64,000 nt of DNA from Betaproteobacteria bacterium UKL13-2. GTDB lineage: Bacteria; Pseudomonadota; Gammaproteobacteria; Burkholderiales; Usitatibacteraceae. The stretch covers positions 801,733 through 865,732 of the forward strand of contig CP012157.1 in NCBI GenBank assembly GCA_001602455.1, read 5' to 3'. Shown in pieces: positions 17,355-24,388 of this stretch. Position 1 is the first letter of the stretch, and each line of letters begins with the position of its first letter. A model generated the notes under the pieces. The model was not told where the DNA came from. It ran no database searches and worked only from the letters and a program-made list of their open reading frames with translations. The position numbers and the translations under genes were made by a program.

Positions 17355-18530
17355 ATGAGTCGAATAATGGCTTCAGAACTGAATCGCTGGATATGGCAGA
17401 CAGCTGAGTGGCCGCCTTTGCGGGTGGATTTGGGAGAGGTCGGCACCGTCCTTGGCAATGCTCGGCATGAGATCGGAAAGCTGATGGGGAAAGCCGAGGC
17501 GGTTGGACGTGGGGATCTGTCATTGACGGAGCGGGACATATGGGCAAAGGACGCACTGGCAACAGCTGCCATTGAAGGCGAGATATTGAATTTCGAGGCA
17601 GTACGTTCTTCTGTGGCAAGACGCCTAGGCATCGCATCAGACTACAAGTCCGCAGTGCCGCGAGATGTTGAAGGTCTCCTCGACGTGATGTCGGATGCAG
17701 CGTCACATTGGGATACCGACCTAACCACTGAGCGCCTCTCAGCGTGGCACTCAGAACTGTTCCCGTCCGCCAAAATTTTGTTGCGCCGAATCACTCCCGG
17801 AGAATATCGAACTCATCAGGAACCGATGCAAATTGTGAGCGGTCCGCAAGGGCGCGAAAAGGTGCATTACGAGGGGCCTCCGTCAGTGCTGGTTTCTGAG
17901 CAAATGCGTGAATTTCTGGAATGGTTTAATCGCACGCGGAACGACCAAAACACTGATGGACTGATACGGGCGGCGCTAGCACACTTGTGGTTTGAATCGA
18001 TACATCCATTTGAGGATGGAAACGGAAGGATTGGACGTGCGATTGTCGACATGGCTCTAGCCCAGGCGGCACGAAGCGCGTTCCGGCTGCATGGCTTGTC
18101 GATTGAATTGAAGCGCCAACAAAAAGAGTATTACGACGCTCTCAACCGGGTGCAGCGAGCAGAGGCCGTACCGACGGATTGGGTTGTGTGGCTACTGGGA
18201 ACGATCTGCCAATCTTGTCAGGCATCTTCGAAGTTTGTTGATGAAGCCATCGATCGCGCACGTTTCTGGTCACAGCACCGAGATGTCGGCCTCAATGAGC
18301 GACAACGTAAGGCGCTGAATAAGATGCTCGAAGCAGGGCCAGGTGGGTTCGTAGGCGGCATGACGCCAAAAAAACTTCAGTCGATTGCGAGCGTTGCCGG
18401 CGCTACCGCAACCCGCGATTTGGTAGAGCTTGTAGAAAAGGGGTTGATGGTCCGTCGCGGTGCCGGACGCTCGACTCGATACGAGCTGGCGATGGAGGGG
18501 TGGCAGTGGCAGCTGGCAAAAAATGATTGA
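17355..18530 (+). CDS. Fic family protein, auto-inhibited (class II), with C-terminal HTH
   Basis: 391 aa. The N-terminus matches DUF4172/Fic_N (WIWQTAEWPPLRVD). TAAIEGE (about residues 73-79) is the inhibitory (S/T)xxxE(G/N) motif placed before the Fic core. The active-site loop HPFEDGNGRIGR (about residues 217-228) is complete with catalytic His. The C-terminal ~70 residues (GMTPKKLQSIASVAGATATR, then GLMVRRGAGRSTRYEL) are a winged-helix DNA-binding fold. It should transfer AMP to a protein hydroxyl once the inhibitory Glu is displaced. It is the last gene before the right att-like repeat. Confidence 0.9.
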   Translation: MSRIMASELNRWIWQTAEWPPLRVDLGEVGTVLGNARHEIGKLMGKAEAVGRGDLSLTERDIWAKDALATAAIEGEILNFEAVRSSVARRLGIASDYKSAVPRDVEGLLDVMSDAASHWDTDLTTERLSAWHSELFPSAKILLRRITPGEYRTHQEPMQIVSGPQGREKVHYEGPPSVLVSEQMREFLEWFNRTRNDQNTDGLIRAALAHLWFESIHPFEDGNGRIGRAIVDMALAQAARSAFRLHGLSIELKRQQKEYYDALNRVQRAEAVPTDWVVWLLGTICQSCQASSKFVDEAIDRARFWSQHRDVGLNERQRKALNKMLEAGPGGFVGGMTPKKLQSIASVAGATATRDLVELVEKGLMVRRGAGRSTRYELAMEGWQWQLAKND

Positions 18531-18879
18531 GCAGGACAGAGCAGAGCGACGGTTGCAAGTCTTGCCGCGCTTTGCTGGTGAAGCCTAGCCAAGTGCGTTG
18601 TGCCAAAGGCCGAGGCTCTGCTGCTAAACTATCGCCATGATGATGAAGGCTTGAGCTGAGCGCCGCCATTACGCTGGTGTAAAAGTCGACTCGCGAAAAT
18701 GCACCATCGCGGCAAGTTGCAAAAATTTTTTGGTAGGTAAAAAGCGGCAAGTATTGAAAGTTCTTGATTTTTTTGACGGGAAAAACAGCGCGCTTCGACT
18801 CCAAATAAAGCTTTAATTATCAGTGAGTTGCAGACGTTTCTGCCCTTTTAAAACCCGTTTAAATCTACAGTCGTAAACA

Positions 18880-18932
18880 CATTCGTAATGCGAAGAACGG
18901 CTTACGTGAGTAAGCCGTTTTGTTTTTGGGCT
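18880..18932 (+). repeat. att-like repeat, right copy (deleted tRNA 3' half + terminator)
   Basis: 16 nt of the tRNA-Thr anticodon arm (18880-18895, including the CGT anticodon) are joined directly to the 37-nt terminator block. Both blocks match 2421-2436 and 2476-2512 exactly. There is no complete tRNA here. It fits a displaced tRNA 3' half left by integration and later shortened by 39 nt. Confidence 0.7.
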
Positions 18933-18976
18933 ATGGCCCACACAGTCTAGTTGAGATTTGTGCAAAACTGACCATA

Positions 18977-19006
18977 TTGACCAAGATAGGTGCCAACGAC
19001 TATAAT
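18977..19006 (+). promoter_or_regulatory. Promoter of the Phd/PIN operon
   Basis: TTGACC (18977-18982), 18-bp spacer, TATAAT (19001-19006), 24 bp before the antitoxin ATG. The start is supported by GGAG at 19021-19024. Confidence 0.6.
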
Positions 19007-19030
19007 GGGCGTTTTAGTGCGGAGTTATAT

Positions 19031-19402
19031 ATGCAGAACCCAGTTAGAACGATCTCGTCGTCAGATGCCAAGGCAACCTTGGGTGATGTGTTGTCGTCGC
19101 TTGATTCGCAAGGACCCGTTGAGATTACGCGGAATGGCAAAACAGTTGGGCTATTGACGCTACCACCTCTGCCGCCGGTGGATGCAAACCGACTAGCTTC
19201 ATTAGCCATCGCGTACTCGAAGGGGCTGATATCTTGGCCACAGATTGCTGAAGAGACTGGGGCCAGCTACGGCGAGTTGTTGATTGCGCTCGGCCTAAAG
19301 AACCTGTCAATCCCAATAATCGCGCCAAAGAAAAGGCCCGAGCAGCTTGCCTTCTTTCACCAGATTCTCGACAAGGCTGCTGCTAGGCAGCAGAAGCAAT
19401 GA
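19031..19402 (+). CDS. Phd/YefM-like antitoxin
   Basis: 123 aa from the ATG at 19031, which has GGAG 6 nt upstream. The N-terminus VRTISSSDAKATLGDVLSSL, then PVEITRNGKTVGLL, is the Phd/YefM DNA-binding domain. The C-terminal half should cap the toxin. It overlaps the PIN gene by ATGA. Confidence 0.8.
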   Translation: MQNPVRTISSSDAKATLGDVLSSLDSQGPVEITRNGKTVGLLTLPPLPPVDANRLASLAIAYSKGLISWPQIAEETGASYGELLIALGLKNLSIPIIAPKKRPEQLAFFHQILDKAAARQQKQ

Positions 19403-19989
19403 CGAATTTCTCTCTTATCGTCACAGATTCTGGGCCTCTGATAACCCTTGCTGTAGCGGACTCGCTCGACTTCCTCTTTCGTGCAGAACTGCCAGTGATT
19501 ATCCCCGACATGGTTAGACATGAGGTGATACAGGATCAATCCAAACCCGGCGCGGCGCTGGTTGCAGAATGGATTCGCCTCAACGACCCCCACCGGCTGA
19601 CGGTCGGCACTACTGAGGTGTTTGAGGAATTCATGTTGCTGAAGTCACTAAACCCTTCGACAAAAACGAAGAACCGTGGTGAACAGGCGGCCTCAGAAAT
19701 TCTGGGAAGAGAGCTGGAAGGTAAAGACTTCGGTGCGGTACTTCTTTTTGAGGACACCGCTGTCAGAAAGGTAAATTTCTTGACGAGGTTGCCTGATTGT
19801 GTGGTCGTGACGTCAACGTCCGAATTTCTTTTTGGCCTCGAAAGTCGCGGTTTGATCCCGGGGGCGCAATCAGTGCTCGACCGCGCCGTCGATGTGAGGG
19901 GTAATGACATATTGGTGAGAAGTCTTGTCGGAACATCCGGTAGTGAACCCATTCAAGAATGGCCGGCACGGATACGACCAAGGATCTAG
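19399..19989 (+). CDS. PIN-like (VapC-type) toxin
   Basis: 196 aa. IVTDSGPLITLAVADSLDFL at the N-terminus carries the first acidic residue of a PIN nuclease in the DSGPLI form. PDMVRHEVI follows, then a middle region with GEQAASEILGRELEGKDFGA and LLFEDTAVRK, giving the further acidic residues. PIN toxins are metal-dependent RNases. It is longer than typical VapC (~130-140 aa), with a C-terminal extension of unknown role. Coupled to the antitoxin. Confidence 0.75.
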   Translation: MTNFSLIVTDSGPLITLAVADSLDFLFRAELPVIIPDMVRHEVIQDQSKPGAALVAEWIRLNDPHRLTVGTTEVFEEFMLLKSLNPSTKTKNRGEQAASEILGRELEGKDFGAVLLFEDTAVRKVNFLTRLPDCVVVTSTSEFLFGLESRGLIPGAQSVLDRAVDVRGNDILVRSLVGTSGSEPIQEWPARIRPRI

Positions 19990-20174
19990 GAAACGCGAGT
20001 TCACATGTATCTTGCGAAATGGCGTTACGACATTTCGGCCAATAGCTGCGGTTCCCAACGACAGTCTGATTGCATATCTTTACTGCATGAATGTAGCTCA
20101 AATCGGGCTGACTCCGGCACTTCGGATCCAATTCTCGCTTCTTTTGGATGCTGCCGCCTAGATGTAGAGACGAA

Positions 20175-20534
20175 ATGAACTTAGTTGAAGCCGACTTTGA
20201 TGAGAGCGGTACTCACGATGGGTCGCCTGTCATTTGCATGGGAGGCTACATCTTCGATGCAGCAAAGTCTGAGAGCCTTGCTGCGGAATGGCAGGCGATG
20301 CTCAATGCTTTTGGCAACGGCGATGTTCCCTTGCCGTTTTTCCATATGAGCGAATGTACGAAGGTGAGCAAGAGCACCAACATGGGCGTTGGAATATGCA
20401 AACACTCATGTGTGTCTTCATTTACGGAACCAATCTGTAGCATCTTTGACCAACAGAACTGCACAAATGCCGCCGACGATTATGACTGTTATACGCAGCA
20501 ATCCACACGGAAGCCAAAACGGAAAAGCAGGTAG
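20175..20534 (+). pseudogene. DUF3800-like protein, truncated
   Basis: The ATG at 20175 opens an EADFDESGTHDGSPVICMGG start, then LAAEWQAMLNAFG and LPFFHMSEC. This is the N-terminal third of a DUF3800 protein (RNase H-like fold, DES motif). From about 20400 the frame no longer matches and overlaps a minus-strand membrane gene. Only ~75 genuine residues remain. Confidence 0.6.
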
Positions 20535-20681
20535 CCTTCCTGGTAGTGGATCATCGCTGTGAAAGATCCAATTTCCAACTTTATGTGTAAGGTTAAGAAA
20601 CCGAAGAAAACAGTACCATACGAAATAAAAGGCCAACCACGCAATGCCAAGCATGATTCCCCATATTATGTAAGTGAGCAT
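20418..20681 (-). CDS. Small two-helix membrane protein with a WIFHSDDP motif
   Basis: 87 aa. TM1 is YIIWGIMLGIAWLAFYFVWY, then VGNWIFHSDDPLPGRLPAFP in the loop, then TM2 around RITVIIVGGICAVLLV, then a charged KDATDWFRK tail. A paralogue with the same motif and topology lies at 27876-28145. No family recognised. Both copies are on the minus strand in the 20-31 kb accessory region. Confidence 0.6.
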   Translation of the reverse strand: MLTYIIWGIMLGIAWLAFYFVWYCFLRFLNLTHKVGNWIFHSDDPLPGRLPAFPFWLPCGLLRITVIIVGGICAVLLVKDATDWFRK

Positions 20682-20730
20682 GTCGGCCTCCTTGTCGGCT
20701 TACCAGCTGGATTCGGCACCGGAAATAGCA

Positions 20731-20797
20731 GGTATTCCTCAGGGCACGAAATAAGATGTGATTTTTCCTTACCCATGAGGCCGGGCACTAAGATGGG
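20731..20797 (-). pseudogene. Remnant of a second GIY-YIG gene 3' end
   Basis: About 65 bp, nearly identical to 20880-20945, encoding VPGLMGKEKSHLISCPEEYL. It is the tail of a tandem copy of the neighbouring GIY-YIG gene, mostly deleted. Confidence 0.55.
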
Positions 20798-20822
20798 ATC
20801 AATCCGTGGCGCCATTCGACAA

Positions 20823-21265
20823 TTACTTGGTATTTGCCTCTGGCAGGTTGCCGTGTAGCCGCTTGTATTGAAGTAGAAGGTATTCCTCAGCGCACGAAAT
20901 CAGATGTGGATTTTCCTGATCCATGAGGCCGGGTACTACGTAGATTCCGACTGGATTAAGGTGTCGTCTTTCGCGGTACTCCTTAAACCTCTTACCAGGG
21001 CTAGTTTTTGGATTGTCGTTGGCAGCCCTTTTGTCTGTGATCGTGTGAAGATGCTTGCGGCATCTTGAGAAAATTGTTTCTTCAATCGCTTTTCCGATGT
21101 ACTTGACTTCGATGGAAAGAGGATCGAAGTTGTTCGGCGTGCATTGACCTTCACGCAGGAAGTAGATGCCAGGAAGATTCAGAGTACTGATTGGGCGCTC
21201 GAACTCTGACAGTGCAATGGGAGTACCGAAGGTGACCTCGAGGTGGTGAGCGGGATCCGATTTAG
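20823..21265 (-). pseudogene. GIY-YIG domain protein, 5' end cut off by an IS element
   Basis: Readable from the IS border inward: LNLPGIYFLREGQC, then EVKYIGKAIEETIFSRCRKH (the GIY and YIG strands with the conserved Arg), then YVVPGLMDQENPHLISCAEE with a Glu in the catalytic position. The frame runs unbroken to a stop at 20823, but the start lay beyond 21265, where the IS3-type element now begins. GIY-YIG domains are single-strand-cutting nucleases. Confidence 0.7.
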
Positions 21266-21285
21266 TGGACGGATAAGTTGATAGA

Positions 21286-22170
21286 TTATGCGGCCAATTG
21301 CATTTGTGCTTCGTTGAATTGCTTTGCACAATCAGCTGGTGACTGATTGTTGATTTTTGCATGACGTCTGATTTGATTGTAGAAGACCTCAATATATTCA
21401 AACACAACCCGTCTGGCCTCTTCACGCGTGGCAAACCGGTAATGATGCAGACTCTCTGTCTTGAGTGTGCCAAAGAAACTTTCCATTGGCGCGTTATCCC
21501 AGCAATTACCTCGGCGACTCATTGACGTTGTCATCCCGTAGCTAACCTGTAAGGCGCGGTAAGCGGCGCTGCAATACTGGCTACCGCGATCTGAATGGTG
21601 CATCAAACCTGCTTTTGGCTTCTTGCGCCAATACGCCGCGCGTAACGCATCAATGACTAACTGCTTGGTCATTTGCTTATCCATCGCCCAACCAACGATC
21701 TCACAGGTATATAAATCCTTGATCGCGGCCAGAAATAGCCAACCCTCATCGGTCGGAATGTAGGTGATGTCAGCCACCCACACTCGATTCGGTGCAGTTG
21801 GCCTAAATTGACGATTAAGCAAATTCTCAGCGACCGGAAGTTGATGCTTTGAATCCGTCGTGACACGGAATTTCTTTTTATGCGTGCAGCGGATGCCGTT
21901 GAGTTTGCGTAACCGTTTGATTCGGTTGAGTCCAGCACTGATGCCTTGGCTTGCCAATTCAGTTCGAATCTTCGCTGGCCCATAAGTGCCGCGACTACGT
22001 TCGTGTGCGGCTTTGATGGCCGCTAGTAGCCTTTTATCTTCAAGCCTCTTGGCAGGAATGACGTTGCCCCGACGCCACGCTTGATAGCCGCTTTTGGCGA
22101 CATCCACTAACTGACATAGCTTGTCCACAGGGTGTGTGTGACGGAGTTTATCGATCATGGCATACCTCAC
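21286..22170 (-). CDS. IS3-family transposase OrfB (DDE integrase domain)
   Basis: 294 aa. An HTH_21-like N-terminus (KAAHERSRGTYGPAKIRTEL), then the rve domain with VWVADITYIPTDEG (first D), HHSDRGSQYCS (second D) and GNCWDNAPMESFFGTLK (E). All catalytic residues are present. It is made as an OrfAB fusion by -1 frameshifting on the A7 run (plus-strand T7, 22200-22206). Probably active. Confidence 0.93.
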   Translation of the reverse strand: MRYAMIDKLRHTHPVDKLCQLVDVAKSGYQAWRRGNVIPAKRLEDKRLLAAIKAAHERSRGTYGPAKIRTELASQGISAGLNRIKRLRKLNGIRCTHKKKFRVTTDSKHQLPVAENLLNRQFRPTAPNRVWVADITYIPTDEGWLFLAAIKDLYTCEIVGWAMDKQMTKQLVIDALRAAYWRKKPKAGLMHHSDRGSQYCSAAYRALQVSYGMTTSMSRRGNCWDNAPMESFFGTLKTESLHHYRFATREEARRVVFEYIEVFYNQIRRHAKINNQSPADCAKQFNEAQMQLAA

Positions 22171-22466
22171 TTCGACTCTTTCGCGAAGTATGCCGTCGCT
22201 TTTTTTAATATGTCTCGCTCCATCTTGGCAATAGCGAGTTCGCGTTCAAGCTCGCGGATACGCAGTTGGTCGGCGGTGAGTTTATCAGCGCCTAAACTAG
22301 CTTTAAGCTCACCGCGCGACTGTTGCTCGATCCATGTGCGTATTGATTTCGTGCCGATGTCGAGCTTTTTGCTGACCTCGGCATGGGTAAGCTTTTGTTC
22401 AGTTACAAGTTTGATGGCTTCGGCTTTGAATTCAGCCGTGAATGTGCGACGGGGGATACGTTTCAT
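22167..22466 (-). CDS. IS3-family OrfA (HTH, leucine zipper)
   Basis: 99 aa. RRTFTAEFKAEAIKLVTEQK and VSKKLDIGTKSIRTWIEQ form the HTH. RIRELERELAIAKMERDILK is the coiled coil. The slippery TTA-AAA-AAA-G stretch sits 13 codons before the end. It binds the IS ends and supplies the N-terminus of the OrfAB transposase. Confidence 0.92.
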   Translation of the reverse strand: MKRIPRRTFTAEFKAEAIKLVTEQKLTHAEVSKKLDIGTKSIRTWIEQQSRGELKASLGADKLTADQLRIRELERELAIAKMERDILKKATAYFAKESK

Positions 22467-22512
22467 GAGGACTCCTGATAAGTTGATAAAGTAACATCAA
22501 CTTGTCCGTCCA

Positions 22513-22756
22513 GAAAAACGGGCCCCGTTCAGTGGAGGTCCGCGACGAAGGGATTTGGCATGACTGCGATTCCAAAAATATGTACTTATTGGGTGAAAAG
22601 AGGCGTCCGGATTCCGATGCCTGGTTCAATTTAGGGAGCAACAAAGCCGCAGAACATTGCGCGTTGCGCCTTAACATTTCAAGGAAACTTCTAAAACAAC
22701 CGCTTGTAATCAATAGGCTTCATCACTATTTCGAACGAATATCCGCCAGTAACTAA
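22513..22756 (+). pseudogene. Unidentified 3' gene fragment beside the IS
   Basis: An open frame enters from the IS and reads EVRDEGIWHDCDSKNMYLLG, KRRPDSDAWFNLGSNKAAEH, then RLHHYFERISASN and stop. It looks like real coding sequence that lost its start. No family recognised. Its stop overlaps the end of the convergent ATPase gene by 4 nt. Confidence 0.35.
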
Positions 22757-24219
22757 GAGAACCCAATCCCGCTTCCGCCGACGAGGGAAACACCGACTTT
22801 CTTCCCAGGTCGTACCATGTCCTCATGTGCCTTTAAAAGGAACGATTCCTCTAGCCGCGCCCCGCCTTCTTCCAACATAACTTGCGCTGCGCGCCGGACG
22901 AGCTCCTTGACAAAGGCCGCACTCACTTTGCCGACGCGGCGACTAGTGGCCTCGACCAATTCCGGCGCGATGGCAAGGTTCCTGCTGTAATGTTCCAGCA
23001 ATCGGCATCGCTCGCGATGGTCGGGCAAGTCGATCTCAATGGCTTGATCAAGTATTCCTGGGCGGGCGACGAGAACGGACTCTAGGGAACTTAGCTGATT
23101 TGTAGTTAGCAGGAAGAGTACCGTCGACTCTGAGGCTAACCCCTCCATTTCGTTGAGCAGAAAATTCCAGAGGCCATCCAGTCCTGTAGGTATTTTTTCC
23201 CCCGGCTCCGCAATTAAGTCGACATCTTCAAGCACTACAACCGATGGACCAACCTCGCGCACAAGGGCCATGGCATCGGGGAGGTACTGAATTGTGTTGG
23301 CGGAAAGCACTAGCCGCGTAAATCCTTCGAGATTGGACAGAAGATAGTTGGCGAGCAGCGTCTTCCCTGTTCCGGGCGGGCCATACAGGAGAACCCCTTT
23401 CTTTGACGAAAACCCGAGTTGCTGAAGTGCGTCGCGATGAGACGCGAAACCAATGGTATTTCGTTCGAATCGTTCAAGCGTCTGATCATCAAGGACGATA
23501 TTCTCTCTGTCGACTCGAGGCAACTCTAGCGGTGCGAAGTCAACACTCCCTTCGTTAAGCGGGCCTCTCTCAGCGCTCAGGACGATCTGAAGTACCTGGC
23601 CCCGTAATGATTCTGCGCGACGCCCAGCCTGTGTCAAAGTGTCAAGCAGTTCTATGGCGAATTTGATCGCGATCGGGTCGTTTGGCACCGCGATTTCGAC
23701 CCGCAATTCGGTGTCCCATCGTCGCATATTTCGCTCTAGGAGCACTCCGTATGGCACCCCTTCAGTGTGGTCGAGCCACAAGCCGCGATGAAGCGATGGC
23801 TGCGCAGTCGTACGACCTCGCTTGCCAGTGGTCCCCGAAGGCGCAAGCCAATCGGACTCGTCGAGGTGATCGCTTGGCGAGAACACCGTTGGTCCTACCT
23901 TTGCGGCGCCCTCTCCTTCCTCCAGCAGGTGCTGAAAGCAAAACTCGAAATTTCCTGGCGGAAGTCGGCAACCTACAAATTGATGATCTGACCGCTCGTT
24001 GAAATGCGCAAATAGTGCCGCTTGCACGTCTCTGCGCATCCAAACTGGAAAGTTGCGTCGTAGGACCTGCAAGTCTTCCAGCTCGACAGGTCGAAAATGG
24101 CCGCGTAGCCGATGGAGCACTAGGGTGCCTTTTTCGCGAGGACTATCCAATGGTGTCTTTTCGTGCCCGTGCGGCGCGCCCACACTTCCAGCTGTTTCTA
24201 CTGCTTGCGCGGTGTCCAT
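22753..24219 (-). CDS. AAA+ ATPase (single AAA domain)
   Basis: 488 aa. The first ~240 residues are not a known domain. Then come GVLLYGPPGTGKTLLANYLL (Walker A, about residues 275-290), VVVLEDVDLI (Walker B, ~328), FLLTTNQLSSLESVLVARPG (sensor 1 and arginine-finger region) and a small helical lid. The domain is of the FtsH/Cdc48 type, so it probably remodels a protein substrate selected by the unique N-terminal domain. Last gene on the minus strand of the putative defence-type set, 170 bp after the DUF2779 gene. Confidence 0.85.
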   Translation of the reverse strand: MDTAQAVETAGSVGAPHGHEKTPLDSPREKGTLVLHRLRGHFRPVELEDLQVLRRNFPVWMRRDVQAALFAHFNERSDHQFVGCRLPPGNFEFCFQHLLEEGEGAAKVGPTVFSPSDHLDESDWLAPSGTTGKRGRTTAQPSLHRGLWLDHTEGVPYGVLLERNMRRWDTELRVEIAVPNDPIAIKFAIELLDTLTQAGRRAESLRGQVLQIVLSAERGPLNEGSVDFAPLELPRVDRENIVLDDQTLERFERNTIGFASHRDALQQLGFSSKKGVLLYGPPGTGKTLLANYLLSNLEGFTRLVLSANTIQYLPDAMALVREVGPSVVVLEDVDLIAEPGEKIPTGLDGLWNFLLNEMEGLASESTVLFLLTTNQLSSLESVLVARPGILDQAIEIDLPDHRERCRLLEHYSRNLAIAPELVEATSRRVGKVSAAFVKELVRRAAQVMLEEGGARLEESFLLKAHEDMVRPGKKVGVSLVGGSGIGFS

Positions 24220-24388
24220 GCTTCAATCCTATAAATAAATTCGAATGAGTTTTTTTGTTGGCGGGTTCTGCCAGCTTATCGGCGTTCTCATCGACACACT
24301 CGATGTACAACTCTGGCTATCAAGCAAAGCATCGATCGTTGCGCGTTAGGAAAAGCGGCGAGTGAGCCTAGCCTCAGACGAGCCCGGT

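Larger units (their letters stand above)
18531..19030 (+). other. Gene-free stretch around the island's right border
   Basis: I see no gene between fic and the next antitoxin. It contains the right att-like repeat (18880-18932) and a promoter (18977-19006). Confidence 0.55.
21266..22512 (-). mobile_element. IS3-family insertion sequence (1247 bp)
   Basis: 17-bp inverted repeats TGGACGGATAAGTTGAT (21266-21282) and ATCAACTTGTCCGTCCA (22496-22512) with one mismatch and TG...CA ends. They enclose orfA and orfB on the minus strand. The 3-bp flanks (TAG and GAA) do not match, so there is no target duplication. The flanks may have been rearranged after insertion. Confidence 0.93.

Noticed and set aside
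21263-22515. Target-site duplication for the IS3-family element
   Set aside because: Three-base flanks TAG and GAA differ, and no 3- to 5-bp match is found, so none was called.
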